A program made the translations under genes and the position numbers. The notes below the pieces were generated by a model, which ran no database searches, was not told where the DNA came from, and saw only the letters and a program-made list of their open reading frames with translations. 64,000 bases of DNA from Cupriavidus basilensis OR16. GTDB lineage: Bacteria; Pseudomonadota; Gammaproteobacteria; Burkholderiales; Burkholderiaceae. Position 1 is the first letter of the stretch; each line of letters opens with the position of its first letter. Of the stretch, positions 9,366-19,126 are shown piece by piece. The stretch is from NCBI RefSeq assembly GCF_000243095.1, contig NZ_AHJE01000071.1, positions 1 through 64,000 on the forward strand. Reading direction: 5' to 3'.

Positions 9366-9881
9366 ATGGCTGAGAGTTTCCAGAACGAAGTGCCCAAGGC
9401 ACGGGTCAATATCAAGCTCGATTTGCATACCGGTGGCGCGCAGAAGAAGGTCGAATTGCCGCTCAAGCTGCTGGTGATGGGGGACTACAGCAGCGGTCAG
9501 GACACGCGGGCACTTGCCGAGCGTGAGAAGGTGTCCATCAACAAGAACAACTTCAATTCTGTTCTCGCCGACTTCAACCCGAAGGCAAGGATCGCCGTCG
9601 AGAACACCCTGATCGGCGACGGCACCGAGCTGCCGGTGGATCTGGACTTCCGCTCGATGGACGACTTCAAGCCGGAAGTCGTCGCCGGGAAGGTGCCTGA
9701 ATTGCGCGCGCTGATGGCGGCCCGCAATCTGCTGCGCGACTTGAAGTCGAACCTGCTCGACAACGCGATGTTCCGCCGCGAACTGGAAAAAATCCTCAAG
9801 GACCCGGCCTTGTCCGAGCGCCTGCGTGCCGATCTGCAGAAGATCGGGGAGGCCGCGCCGGCTTCCCCGTCCGTCCAATAA
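9366..9881 (+). CDS. tssB: T6SS contractile sheath small subunit TssB
   Basis: A 171-residue protein of the VipA/ImpB family. It has the typical beginning (VPKARVNIKLDLHTGGAQKK) and the conserved VELPLKLLVMGDYSSGQ and LDFRSMDDFKPE blocks. TssB pairs with TssC to form the cytoplasmic contractile sheath that drives the Hcp tube outward. It is the first gene of the plus-strand T6SS core, preceded by AAAGGAAC as ribosome binding site, with tssC starting 26 bp downstream. Length and motifs are normal for the family. Confidence 0.95.
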   Translation: MAESFQNEVPKARVNIKLDLHTGGAQKKVELPLKLLVMGDYSSGQDTRALAEREKVSINKNNFNSVLADFNPKARIAVENTLIGDGTELPVDLDFRSMDDFKPEVVAGKVPELRALMAARNLLRDLKSNLLDNAMFRRELEKILKDPALSERLRADLQKIGEAAPASPSVQ

Positions 9882-9907
9882 GCGCCGTTCCACGAGGAGT
9901 GAACCCC

Positions 9908-11455
9908 ATGACGAAGCATGAGATCGCCGCACGCGGCAATAGCGAAGCAGATACCGTTGTCCTGGACTCGCCGGGCAAGAGCGTCTACGAATCCCTGTGC
10001 GAGAAGATCAACCTGACGCCGGTCAGGACCACGCGCCCGGTGGAGTCCTTCCAGAGCGCCGATGCGCTCTCCGAATCGTCGCTGGATGAACGCGTCGCCC
10101 AGGCGATGAGCGTGTTCCTGAAGATGATCCAGGACTCGTCGCAGCAGGTGGACCGCCTTGACAAGAGCCTGCTCGATTTCCATATCGAGCACCTCGATCA
10201 GCAAATCAGCCGCCAGCTGGACGCGATCATGCACAACGAGACGTTCCAGCAGATCGAATCGGCCTGGCGCGGCCTCAAGTTCCTCGTCGATCGGACCGAC
10301 TTCCGCAAGAACGTCAAGATCGAAGTGCTGGACGTCTCGAAAGATGCGTTGCGCCAGGATTTCGAGGACACCCCCGAGGTCATCCAGAGCGGCCTGTACC
10401 TGCACACCTACATCCAGGAGTACGACACGCCGGGTGGCGAGCCGATTGGCTCGATCATCTCGAACTACGCGTTCGACCGCGGCCCGCAGGATATCGCGCT
10501 ACTGCGCAATATCTCCAAGGTATCCGCCGCGGCGCACATGCCATTCATCGGTTCCGTCTCGCCGGCTTTCTTCGGCAAGGAATCCATGGAGGAGGTAGCC
10601 AGCATCCGCGATATCGGCAACTACTTCGATCGCGCCGAGTACTTGAAGTGGAAGAGCTTCCGCGAGTCGGACGATGCGCGCTATATCGGCCTGACGCTGC
10701 CGAACTTCCTGGCGCGGCTGCCTTATGGGCCCGAAACCGTGCCGGTGCGCGCCTTCAACTACACCGAGGCGGTCAAGGGCCCGGATCACACCCGCTACCT
10801 GTGGGCCAACGCCTCGTTCGCGTTCGCCACGAACATGGTGCAGAGCTTCATCAAGAACGGCTGGTGCGTGCAGATTCGTGGCCCGCAGGCCGGCGGCCTG
10901 GTCGAGGACCTGCCGATCCACCTGTATGACCTGGGCACGGGCAACCAGGCCAAGATCCCGACCGAGGTGCTGATTCCGGAAACGCGCGAGTTCGAGTTCG
11001 CCAATCTGGGCTTCATCCCGCTGTCCTATTACAAGAACCATGACTTCGCATGCTTCTTCTCCGCCCACTCCGCCCAGAAGCCGACGCTCTACGACACCAA
11101 GGAAGCCACCGCCAACAGCCGCATCAATGCGCGCCTGCCGTATATCTTCCTGCTCTCGCGTATTGCCCACTACCTGAAGCTGATTCAGCGCGAGAACATC
11201 GGTACCACCAAGGACCGCCGCCTGCTGGAACTGGAGCTGAACACCTGGGTCAAGACGCTCGTGACCGAGATGACCGATCCGGGCGATGAGCTGCAGGCCT
11301 CCCATCCGCTGCGGGAGGCCAAGGTGGTCGTCGAGGATATCGAGGACAACCCGGGTTTCTTCCGCATCAAGCTTTTCATCGTGCCCCACTTCCAGATTGA
11401 AGGCATGGACATCAATTTGTCGCTTGTTTCGCAGATGCCGAAAGCGAAGAACTGA
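9908..11455 (+). CDS. tssC: T6SS contractile sheath large subunit TssC
   Basis: A 515-residue VipB/ImpC-family protein. Recognisable blocks are ESAWRGLKFLVDRTDF near residue 115, FIGSVSPAFFGKESMEE in the middle, LPNFLARLPYGPET near 260, and the C-terminal VPHFQIEGMDINLSLVSQMP. It co-polymerises with TssB into the sheath that ClpV recycles. The ATG at 9908 follows a strong GAGGAG; a GTG at 9899 is possible but too close to that site. The first 40 residues are a variable leader. It is the second gene of the core operon and is intact. Confidence 0.95.
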   Translation: MTKHEIAARGNSEADTVVLDSPGKSVYESLCEKINLTPVRTTRPVESFQSADALSESSLDERVAQAMSVFLKMIQDSSQQVDRLDKSLLDFHIEHLDQQISRQLDAIMHNETFQQIESAWRGLKFLVDRTDFRKNVKIEVLDVSKDALRQDFEDTPEVIQSGLYLHTYIQEYDTPGGEPIGSIISNYAFDRGPQDIALLRNISKVSAAAHMPFIGSVSPAFFGKESMEEVASIRDIGNYFDRAEYLKWKSFRESDDARYIGLTLPNFLARLPYGPETVPVRAFNYTEAVKGPDHTRYLWANASFAFATNMVQSFIKNGWCVQIRGPQAGGLVEDLPIHLYDLGTGNQAKIPTEVLIPETREFEFANLGFIPLSYYKNHDFACFFSAHSAQKPTLYDTKEATANSRINARLPYIFLLSRIAHYLKLIQRENIGTTKDRRLLELELNTWVKTLVTEMTDPGDELQASHPLREAKVVVEDIEDNPGFFRIKLFIVPHFQIEGMDINLSLVSQMPKAKN

Positions 11456-11524
11456 CCAGCAACCGTCAGTCTCGACGTGGCGCTCCCATGCGGATAGGGC
11501 CTTTCCACGTACCAGCCGATCACG

Positions 11525-12871
11525 ATGAAGATAACAAGACCGCTGTGGGCGCAGGGAATTTTCATGACCCCGCAGCATTTCCAGCAACAGGCGCAATGGG
11601 ACCGATATGCCGACGAGCACGTCGCGCGCCTTGCCAGTCCCGATCCGTGGGGCACAGTGCGGGTTGCCCTTGACCAGCAGGCCCTGTCCATTCACCGTCT
11701 GGTGGTCAGTACGCTGGCGCTCAGGCTGCCGGACGGAACGGTGATCGATACCGAGACGGCGGACCGCACGCCAGCCGCACGCAATCTGGCCGACGTGCCG
11801 GCGCACATCGACGCGGTGGTCGTGGGGATCGGTCTGCCGCTGATCGATGCGCAAGGCGGCAACTGCATCGAAGCCGGGGAACGGCCCGCCCGGCCGCGCC
11901 GCTTCGTGCGCGAATATCTGGAAGTCGCCGACCTGCATGGGGAAGGCAAGGAAGAGATCAGCGTTGAGCGGCATGCGCTGGCGCTGCTGTTCGATTACGA
12001 ATCGCACGATGACTATGTGAGCTGCGCGGTCGCTCGGCTAGTGCGGACGCCCCAGGGGCGCTTCGAGGCCGATCCGGCCTTTGTGCCGCCTTGCCTTTTC
12101 CTGTCGGCAAGTGAGCGGCTCACCGGCCGCATGATGCGGCTCTCCGAAATACTCAGCGCCAAGAGCGCGAGCCTGTCGGTGCGCCGCCGCGAACGATCCG
12201 ACCAGATCGCCGATTACGCGGTTGCCGATGTGGCGTTGTTCTGGCTGCTGCACAGCGTCAACAGTACGTGGCCGGAACTGGCTCGCCTGTGCGCCGTGCC
12301 GCAGCAGCATCCCGAGCGGCTCTACGGCGTCCTTGCCCGTCTGGCCGGATCACTGCTGACGTTTTCCACCACGGAGACCCTGCAGGCCATCCCGCCTTAC
12401 GACCACCTCGCGCCGGAGCCCGTGTTCGAGGAACTGGAATCGCTGATTCGTACCTTGCTCGACACGGTGATCCCGTCACGGGTGGTACCTGTTGCGCTGG
12501 AGCGCCTGCGGCCCACCGTCTGGGTCGGCAAGATCCTCGACGAGCGCCTGGTCGAAGGCGCCGAATACTACCTGTCCGTCCAGGCGGGACTCCCCGCCCA
12601 CGCGCTGCTCGAACAGTTGCCACGCCTGTGCAAGGCGGGCGCGCCGGACGAGGTGGAGCAGATCGTCAACTCCGCGCTGACCGGCATCCCGCTGCGCGCC
12701 ATGTCGCGCGTGCCTGCAGCCATCCCCGTGCGCATCGAGAACCAGTATTTTGCGCTGGATGGCGCGCACCCGGCGTTCAGGCGCATGCTGGCCGCGCGCG
12801 CCTGCCAGTTCTACGTTCCTGCGTCGCTGCCGGACGTATCACTTGAACTCTACGCAGTTTTGCCGGCATGA
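11525..12871 (+). CDS. tssK: T6SS baseplate protein TssK
   Basis: A 448-residue TssK (ImpJ/VasE family) with the diagnostic N-terminus RPLWAQGIFMTPQHFQQQAQWD. TssK trimers link the cytoplasmic baseplate to the TssL/TssM membrane complex. It has the normal length, about 445 residues. The gene starts 69 bp after tssC and ends in an ATGA overlap with tssL, so the two are probably translationally coupled. No lesion is seen. Confidence 0.93.
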   Translation: MKITRPLWAQGIFMTPQHFQQQAQWDRYADEHVARLASPDPWGTVRVALDQQALSIHRLVVSTLALRLPDGTVIDTETADRTPAARNLADVPAHIDAVVVGIGLPLIDAQGGNCIEAGERPARPRRFVREYLEVADLHGEGKEEISVERHALALLFDYESHDDYVSCAVARLVRTPQGRFEADPAFVPPCLFLSASERLTGRMMRLSEILSAKSASLSVRRRERSDQIADYAVADVALFWLLHSVNSTWPELARLCAVPQQHPERLYGVLARLAGSLLTFSTTETLQAIPPYDHLAPEPVFEELESLIRTLLDTVIPSRVVPVALERLRPTVWVGKILDERLVEGAEYYLSVQAGLPAHALLEQLPRLCKAGAPDEVEQIVNSALTGIPLRAMSRVPAAIPVRIENQYFALDGAHPAFRRMLAARACQFYVPASLPDVSLELYAVLPA

Positions 12872-13518
12872 CGAACTCCATCTTGATTCTGCCGCTCGCC
12901 TTGCGCGACACGGCCTTGACCGTCACCACGCTCGCCGATGACGATCAGCCTACGCGCTTCGAAGCATTCCGCGCGAAATGCGTCGAGCAGGTTTCCCGCT
13001 TGCGCGAGGAATTCCTGGAGGCCGGCCAGCCGGCCGATGTCGTCGAGGACGCCATCTATGCCCAATGCGCTTTGCTGGACGAAGTCGCACTGGGCAGGCT
13101 GCCCGGCGAAGATCGCGGCGCGTGGGAACGCGAGCCCCTGCAGGTTCGGGAGTTCCAGAGTCACGATGCCGGGGAAGCGCTTATCGCTCGCATCGAGCGG
13201 CGCCTGGGTGAGGCGCGGCCAGTGCTGCCGCTGCTCGCTGTTTTCCACGTGGTATTGGGGCTGGGTTTCCAGGGCAGGTTCGCGCTGGACGGCGCCGCCG
13301 CACGTATCGCGCTGATGCACGCTATCGATGAACGCCTGGATCGGGCCGGAGGGCTTAAGTCGGACGGCCCGGTGCTGGTGACAGACGGCAACGCGCGCCG
13401 ATGGCGCGGTCATTTGACGCCGCTCGCCTGGGTGGTGAGCGCCTGTGCCGTCACTGGCCTCGTCTACCTCGCGCTGGACCGGTGGCTGGTCACCGCGATC
13501 GCCCGGCTCGTCGGCTGA
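12868..13518 (+). CDS. tssL: T6SS membrane-complex protein TssL (DotU/IcmH-like)
   Basis: A 216-residue DotU-type protein with the FEAFRAKCVEQVSRLREEF and AIYAQCALLDEVAL signature helices. A single C-terminal membrane anchor lies at about residues 182-205 (LTPLAWVVSACAVTGLVYLA). It carries no peptidoglycan-binding extension. The next gene supplies an OmpA-type domain instead, so anchoring appears split between two proteins. TssL contacts TssK on the cytoplasmic side. The start overlaps the tssK stop as ATGA. Confidence 0.92.
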   Translation: MTNSILILPLALRDTALTVTTLADDDQPTRFEAFRAKCVEQVSRLREEFLEAGQPADVVEDAIYAQCALLDEVALGRLPGEDRGAWEREPLQVREFQSHDAGEALIARIERRLGEARPVLPLLAVFHVVLGLGFQGRFALDGAAARIALMHAIDERLDRAGGLKSDGPVLVTDGNARRWRGHLTPLAWVVSACAVTGLVYLALDRWLVTAIARLVG

Positions 13519-13528
13519 AAGGGTGTTC

Positions 13529-15256
13529 GTGACCGGCTACCCCTACCGCACACTCGTCGGCTGGATCGCGGCGCTCGCGCTGGCCTGGCTGGCGTTCAGT
13601 TCGCCATGGCCGGCGGCATGGAGCCTCCTGCTCGCTGCCTTCACGATCGGGCTGGCGCTTCTGGCGATCATTGCTGCCACGCGCCGGGTGCGCGCGCGGC
13701 AGCGCGCTTCGCAGCCGGTGCTGCAAGCCATCGATGCGTCGCTGGATGGGCTGCCCTGTGATATCCGGCGCAATACACCGCTGGTGATGGCCATTGGGGA
13801 CACGTCGGGTGCTCTGCCGCTAGCATTTGGCGAGGATCTGGTCCGAACCACGGACGCAGCGATCTGGGTGCGCGTCGATGACCCGTCCCGGCTGGCACAT
13901 GTGGCTGACGCCCTCAAGCGCTGGCGCGAAGGGCAGGGTCCGGATGCTGTCGCCTACCTGATCGGCGCCGACCAGGCTCGCGACGCGGCCGCGCTGAATG
14001 CCGGGCTTCGGCGCTGGCGCTCAGCGATCGGCGAGGCCGGCCGTGGGGTTGGCTACGGCCTGCCGGTCTGCATCGCGGTGTATGCGGAAGAAGTCGCCCG
14101 AAGCAACGGTGCCCCGGACGATTGTCCCTGGTTCGGCATCTCCGGTACCGGAGTGCTGCAAGGCGATAGACTGCCCGCCCTGATTGCCGCCCTGATTGCC
14201 GCACGCGTCCTGCAGCACGCACAGGCCGCGCTGCCGGCAGATCGCGAGGCCCGCATGCATCGCGCGGCACGGCTCGATGCCCTGGCGCGCTGGGCCTGCG
14301 GCGCCTTGCTCCCGGCGCTGCTCGATAGCCAGCGCGGCAGCCATCAGGTGCGTGTTGTAGCGTTCGGCGTGACCGCTACCGAGGGCATCCCCGCCGCGGA
14401 TTCGTTGCATGCCCGCTTCATTGAGCAAGCGACCGGGCTTACCCGCATCGCCAGGGACGGCCGCCGTGCACGCTACCCGCTGCCGGATGCCCTGATCCGG
14501 GGCATCGCCCGGCAGCCCGTGCGGCGGGCGCTGCCGAGCGCCATTGCCCACGCCTTTGCCTGGCTCGCGCTGGCCTTCTGCGCCGCAGCCGCGGCCTCCG
14601 CCTGGCAGAACCGTGCCTTGGTGGCGCGCGTGGTGGGCGATATGGCGCGCTATCGCGCCATCGGACCGGAGCACGACGCGGCCCGTGTCGATGCACTGCA
14701 GGCCATCAAGCGCGATCGCGACGAACTTGATCAATACGAACGCGGTGGCATACCGCCGCGCCTTGGCCTGGGTTTCTATCGTGGCGCCGGACTGCTGGCG
14801 CCGCTCAATGCCCTGATCGCCGCGTATCGACCGCCGGCACCGCCGCCATCTACCATCGAGCTGGACAGCCTGTCGCTCTTCAGGAGCGGCAGCGCGGCGC
14901 TCAACCCCGGTTCGAATCGCGTGCTGATCGGCGCGCTGGAGATGATCAAGACGTACCCGGACAAGCGCGTGCTGGTGGCCGGACACACCGACACCGCAGG
15001 CAGCCCCGGCCGCAACCTCAAGCTCTCCGAGGCCCGCGCGGCGTCAGTGCGTGACTGGCTGGCCGATGCGGCCGGCTTGCCGCCGACCCAATTTGCGATT
15101 CAAGGCTATGGCGATACCCGTCCCAAAGCCGCCAACGACACCGAAGCGGGGCGTGCCGCCAACCGACGCGTGGAGATCACGCTCGTCCCCGATTGCCGCG
15201 ACGGCGATCGTGACCATCGGGCAACTTCGGGCCATCCGGCCTGTTCATTCCAGTAG
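13529..15256 (+). CDS. T6SS TssM-like/OmpA-domain membrane protein (peptidoglycan anchor)
   Basis: A 575-residue protein. Two hydrophobic helices near the N-terminus (TLVGWIAALALAWLAFSS and LLLAAFTIGLALLAIIAA) are followed by a long periplasmic or cytoplasmic region. A third helix (AFAWLALAFCAAAAASAW) lies near residue 345, and the C-terminus is an OmpA/MotB peptidoglycan-binding domain with VLVAGHTDTAGSPGRNLKLS and AIQGYGDTRPKAANDT. Families of this layout sit between tssL and hcp in some T6SS clusters and act like TagL anchors. The GTG at 13529 is preceded by AAAGGG; a GTG at 13523 is an alternative. It is probably the envelope anchor for the TssL lacking its own domain. Confidence 0.75.
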   Translation: MTGYPYRTLVGWIAALALAWLAFSSPWPAAWSLLLAAFTIGLALLAIIAATRRVRARQRASQPVLQAIDASLDGLPCDIRRNTPLVMAIGDTSGALPLAFGEDLVRTTDAAIWVRVDDPSRLAHVADALKRWREGQGPDAVAYLIGADQARDAAALNAGLRRWRSAIGEAGRGVGYGLPVCIAVYAEEVARSNGAPDDCPWFGISGTGVLQGDRLPALIAALIAARVLQHAQAALPADREARMHRAARLDALARWACGALLPALLDSQRGSHQVRVVAFGVTATEGIPAADSLHARFIEQATGLTRIARDGRRARYPLPDALIRGIARQPVRRALPSAIAHAFAWLALAFCAAAAASAWQNRALVARVVGDMARYRAIGPEHDAARVDALQAIKRDRDELDQYERGGIPPRLGLGFYRGAGLLAPLNALIAAYRPPAPPPSTIELDSLSLFRSGSAALNPGSNRVLIGALEMIKTYPDKRVLVAGHTDTAGSPGRNLKLSEARAASVRDWLADAAGLPPTQFAIQGYGDTRPKAANDTEAGRAANRRVEITLVPDCRDGDRDHRATSGHPACSFQ

Positions 15257-15272
15257 AAGGAGAAAGAAGAAA

Positions 15273-15758
15273 ATGGCAATTCCCGCATACATGTGGATCA
15301 AGGACGATGGCGGCGCAGATATCAAGGGCTCGGTCACGGTCAGTGGCCGCGAGGGCAGCGTCGAGGTGGTCGCCTTCGATCACGCCGTCAGTATTCCGAC
15401 GGATTCCAACACCGGCAAGCTGACTGGCACGCGCGTGCACAAGCCGGTCGTCTTTACCAAGGAAACCGATGCCTCGACGCCGTACCTGTACAAGGCCGTT
15501 ACCAGCGGCCAGACGCTCAAGTCGGTGGAGATCAAGTGGTACAAGATCGACGACGCCGGCAAGGAGAAGGAGTACTTCAACACCAAGCTCGAAAACGTGA
15601 AGGTGGTCGGCGTCACGCCGAAGATGCTGGACATCAAGAACCCGGCCTTCGAGAAGCACAACCACCTCGAAGACATCGAACTGCGTTACGAAAAAATCAC
15701 CTGGTCGTACAAGGACGGCAACATCATCCACGCCGACAGCTGGAACGAGCGCTCGTAA
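15273..15758 (+). CDS. hcp: Hcp tube protein (TssD)
   Basis: A 161-residue Hcp with the classic start MAIPAYMWIKDDGGADIKGS and C-terminal ELRYEKITWSYKDGNIIHAD. Hexameric Hcp rings stack into the tube that is expelled with the VgrG/PAAR tip. A strong GGAG ribosome binding site sits about 10 bases before the ATG at 15273, fitting a highly translated structural protein. It lies between the OmpA-type anchor and the ClpV ATPase, and is intact. Confidence 0.95.
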   Translation: MAIPAYMWIKDDGGADIKGSVTVSGREGSVEVVAFDHAVSIPTDSNTGKLTGTRVHKPVVFTKETDASTPYLYKAVTSGQTLKSVEIKWYKIDDAGKEKEYFNTKLENVKVVGVTPKMLDIKNPAFEKHNHLEDIELRYEKITWSYKDGNIIHADSWNERS

Positions 15759-15858
15759 TACGCGCGTGGCCGGCGTCCACCGCCGGCCTGCCATCTCGCG
15801 CGGACCCGGTACAGGGGCCGCGCGCTCCCTTCTTCACCCCGCGTCCCACTTCGTTCCC

Positions 15859-18576
15859 ATGACCGCCCGCGACCTCTCCCCGTTTCTGCGTCGTCTCAAC
15901 GACCATTGCGCCCGTGCCCTGACCGGCGCCGCCAGCCTGTGCGAAACACGTGCCCACCGGGACATCGAGGTCGAGCACTGGCTGATCAAGCTGCTGGAGC
16001 TGGGCGACGGCGATCTGCTGGCGATCTTGCGGCGCTATGAACTCGATGTGGACGGCATCTGGAACGGGCTGCTCGCCGCCATCGACCGGCTGCCGCATGA
16101 CCTGCGGGGCAAGCCTGGCCTGTCACAACGCCTCGGCCAGTGGCTGGAGGCCGCATGGATGCGCGCATCGCTCGAAGCCGCGGCGCCCGGAGGATCCACG
16201 TCAATCCGCTCCGCGCACCTGCTGGCCGCGCTGGCCGAAACGCCACACCTGCTGCGGGCGCCCGGCGCCTGGCCGCTGTTGAGCGTATCGGCCATCCAGA
16301 TAGAGCGGCTGATGCATGAACTCGACAACATCTCGACCGAGGCAGCCGCTCCCGACGCTGGCGAGCCGGCCAGACCGGCTCCCGGCCCGCTGTCGCCGGC
16401 GCCGGTCACTTCCACCCCGGCCAGGCCGATGCCCGGTCAGGCCGATACATCGGCGTTGGCCCGCTTCACGACCGACATCACCCGGAAGGCCCGGGACGGC
16501 AAGATCGATCCGGTATTCGGCCGCGACGTCGAGATTCGCCAGATGGTCGACATCCTGGCGCGGCGCCGCAAGAACAACCCGATCCTGGTTGGCGAACCTG
16601 GCGTGGGCAAAACGGCGCTGGTCGAAGGCCTTGCGCTCAAAATCGCGGAAGGGGATGTCCCTGTGGTCATACAGAACGTCAGCGTGCTGACACTGGACCT
16701 GGGCCTTCTGCAGGCCGGGGCCGGCGTCAAGGGGGAGTTCGAGCAACGCCTCAAGAACGTGATCGAGGCCGTGCAGCAATCGCCGACACCCGTGCTGCTT
16801 TTCATCGACGAGGCCCACACGTTGATCGGTGCGGGCAACACCGCAGGCGGTGCCGATGCCGCCAACCTGCTCAAGCCCGCCCTGGCGCGCGGCGAGCTGC
16901 GCACGATCGCGGCGACCACGTGGTCCGAATACAAGCAGTACTTCGAGCGCGACGCCGCGCTGGAGCGGCGCTTCCAGATGGTCAAGGTCGAAGAGCCCGA
17001 CGACGACAGCGCCTGCCTGATGCTGCGCGGCCTGAAGGGGCGGTATGCGCGGCACCATGGCGTACACATCACCGATGCCGCCATCGCCGCCGCCGTGCGG
17101 CTTTCGCGGCGCTACCTGACCGGCCGCCAGTTGCCGGACAAGGCCGTCGACCTGCTCGATACCGCCGCGGCCCGCGTGCGCATGAGCCTGGAGGCCACGC
17201 CGGTCGCCATCTCTGCCGGCGAGGCGGAACGCGCGGCGCTGGAGGTCGAACGGACCGCCCTGCTGCAGGACCAGGGGACCACCGGCGCGGATGTCGGCAA
17301 ACGACTGGCGGCCATCGGTGCCCGGCTGGATGCGCTCGCCATTGAGCTCGAACAGTTTGCGCGCGCCTTCGCTGAACAGAAGGGGGCCGCCGAGACACTG
17401 ATTGCGTTGCGTGCCCAATGGCAAGCCGCCGCCGACGAGTCGGCGCGGCGGGATCTGGCGCCATCGATCCGGGCCGCCCGCGAGATGCTGGCCAGGCACG
17501 GTGGTCAGGCCGCGCTGATCCACGCGGAAGTGGATGAAACCGCCATTGCGCAGGTGATTGCCGACTGGACGGGGGTTCCGGTCAACAACCTGCTGTCCAG
17601 CGAGCTGGCCACGCTGCTGGAACTGGAAAGGCGTTTGGGGCACGTCGTGGTCGGCCAGGACGAGGCGCTCGCCGCGCTCAGCAAGAGCTTGCGGGCGGCC
17701 AAGGCAGGACTCAAATTCGAGGAAGCGCCGCTGGGCGTGTTCCTGCTGGTGGGGCCTTCGGGCGTTGGCAAGACTGAATCGGCACGCGCGTTGGCCGACC
17801 TGATGTTTGGCGGTGAGCGTTCACTGGTCACCATCAACCTGTCCGAATACCAGGAAGCCCACACCGTCTCGCAGCTGAAGGGTTCGCCGCCGGGGTATGT
17901 CGGCTACGGGGCAGGCGGCGTCTTGACCGAGGCGGTCCGTCAGCGGCCCTACAGCGTCATCCTGCTCGACGAGGTCGAGAAGGCGCATCGTGATGTACTG
18001 AATTTGTTCTACCAGGTCTTTGATCGCGGCTTCATGCGCGACGGCGAAGGCCGGGTGATCGACTTTCGCAATACCGTTATCCTGATGACCTCGAATCTGG
18101 GCAGCGAGCAGATTCTGGCGGCAACCGACGCCGCCGTCGCGGCCGGCGCCGAACTCGCCAACGGCATGCTGATGGAGGCGATCCGCCCGACGCTGGTCGA
18201 CCACTTCCAGCCGGCCCTGCTGGCACGCTTCCAGACCATTGTCTATCGACCGTTGTCGGCCGACGCCATGGCATTGATCGTGCGGATGAAGCTCGGCAAG
18301 GTGGCTGACCGCATCGCGCGCCGCTTTGGCGTGCCACTGCGGTGCGACGACACGCTGGTGGCCGAACTGGTGCGGGCCTGCCTGCTGCCCGATTCGGGCG
18401 CCCGCAATATCGACAGCCTGCTCGATCAGCAGATCCTGCCGGTACTGTCGCGCGAGCTGCTGGCGCGCATGGCAGGCCAGCAGACGCTGTCATCGATTCG
18501 CCTGTCGTTCTCCGAGGACGACGGCATCGGCCTGGACTTCGAGGAGTTAGCAATGACAACCGGGGCCCGCGCGTGA
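15859..18576 (+). CDS. tssH: T6SS sheath-disassembly ATPase TssH/ClpV
   Basis: A 905-residue ClpB/Hsp100-class AAA+ protein with two ATPase modules. D1 has Walker A GEPGVGKTAL and Walker B LLFIDEAHTL; D2 has Walker A GPSGVGKTES and Walker B VILLDEVEKAH. The N-terminal 160 residues are the ClpV-type TssB/C-binding domain (DIEVEHWLIKLLELGDGD), followed by a Pro-rich linker. It extracts and refolds contracted sheath. The ATG at 15859 opens the conserved N-domain; an in-frame GTG at 15766 would add an Arg/Pro-rich leader and is less likely. Its stop overlaps the tssE start (GTGA). Confidence 0.93.
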   Translation: MTARDLSPFLRRLNDHCARALTGAASLCETRAHRDIEVEHWLIKLLELGDGDLLAILRRYELDVDGIWNGLLAAIDRLPHDLRGKPGLSQRLGQWLEAAWMRASLEAAAPGGSTSIRSAHLLAALAETPHLLRAPGAWPLLSVSAIQIERLMHELDNISTEAAAPDAGEPARPAPGPLSPAPVTSTPARPMPGQADTSALARFTTDITRKARDGKIDPVFGRDVEIRQMVDILARRRKNNPILVGEPGVGKTALVEGLALKIAEGDVPVVIQNVSVLTLDLGLLQAGAGVKGEFEQRLKNVIEAVQQSPTPVLLFIDEAHTLIGAGNTAGGADAANLLKPALARGELRTIAATTWSEYKQYFERDAALERRFQMVKVEEPDDDSACLMLRGLKGRYARHHGVHITDAAIAAAVRLSRRYLTGRQLPDKAVDLLDTAAARVRMSLEATPVAISAGEAERAALEVERTALLQDQGTTGADVGKRLAAIGARLDALAIELEQFARAFAEQKGAAETLIALRAQWQAAADESARRDLAPSIRAAREMLARHGGQAALIHAEVDETAIAQVIADWTGVPVNNLLSSELATLLELERRLGHVVVGQDEALAALSKSLRAAKAGLKFEEAPLGVFLLVGPSGVGKTESARALADLMFGGERSLVTINLSEYQEAHTVSQLKGSPPGYVGYGAGGVLTEAVRQRPYSVILLDEVEKAHRDVLNLFYQVFDRGFMRDGEGRVIDFRNTVILMTSNLGSEQILAATDAAVAAGAELANGMLMEAIRPTLVDHFQPALLARFQTIVYRPLSADAMALIVRMKLGKVADRIARRFGVPLRCDDTLVAELVRACLLPDSGARNIDSLLDQQILPVLSRELLARMAGQQTLSSIRLSFSEDDGIGLDFEELAMTTGARA

Positions 18577-19007
18577 CACGGAGCGGGCCGGGCCTCTTTG
18601 AAGCGGTGACGGGCTACTTCGCGAACGGCGTGGCCGTCGACGATTTCGATGCGGCGACGCAGACGTTCCTGTCCGTGCGGGACAACATCCAGCGCATCCT
18701 CAATAGTCGGCGCGGCAGCCTGGCGCATCTGCCGGATTATGGGCTTGGCGATCTGTCCAGGATCTACCGGCATCTACCCGCTTCAACGCACACGCTCAAG
18801 CGCGAAATCGAATCGACGCTGCTGCGCTACGAGCCGAGGCTGAAATCCATCGGCATTGCGATCGAAGAGACCGAGCCGGGCATGTTGCTCAGCTTTACCA
18901 TGAGTTGTCAACTGCATCGGGCCGGCCTGGTGCGATTCGGCACCCACTTCATGCCCGATGGACAGACGCGCCTCAAGCTGCTGAAAGCCGAACGTGACCG
19001 TGAGTGA
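18573..19007 (+). CDS. tssE: T6SS baseplate protein TssE (gp25-like)
   Basis: A 144-residue gp25/lysozyme-like baseplate wedge protein. It has the family signature NIQRILNSRRGSLAHLPDYG and GLGDLSRIYRHL, plus the EIESTLLRYEPRL helix. TssE normally sits with TssF and TssG in the wedge complex, but no tssF or tssG follows here: the next gene is on the other strand and unrelated. The GTG start at 18573 overlaps the tssH stop as GTGA, so coupling is likely. It is the last gene of the plus-strand T6SS operon. Confidence 0.9.
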   Translation: MTRSGPGLFEAVTGYFANGVAVDDFDAATQTFLSVRDNIQRILNSRRGSLAHLPDYGLGDLSRIYRHLPASTHTLKREIESTLLRYEPRLKSIGIAIEETEPGMLLSFTMSCQLHRAGLVRFGTHFMPDGQTRLKLLKAERDRE

Positions 19008-19126
19008 CCGGGCAACGACGGCCTGTCATGTGCCTGGATCGCTCGATCTGCTTGATTGCCGGGCGGTGAAGAAAATCCAGATGTCGGCTGGTCGACGAGG
19101 TGATCGGAATCTCGTCAATCATGGAG

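Noticed and set aside
15766-15858. Upstream GTG start for tssH
   Set aside because: The added 31 residues are Arg/Pro-rich and unlike ClpV N-termini.
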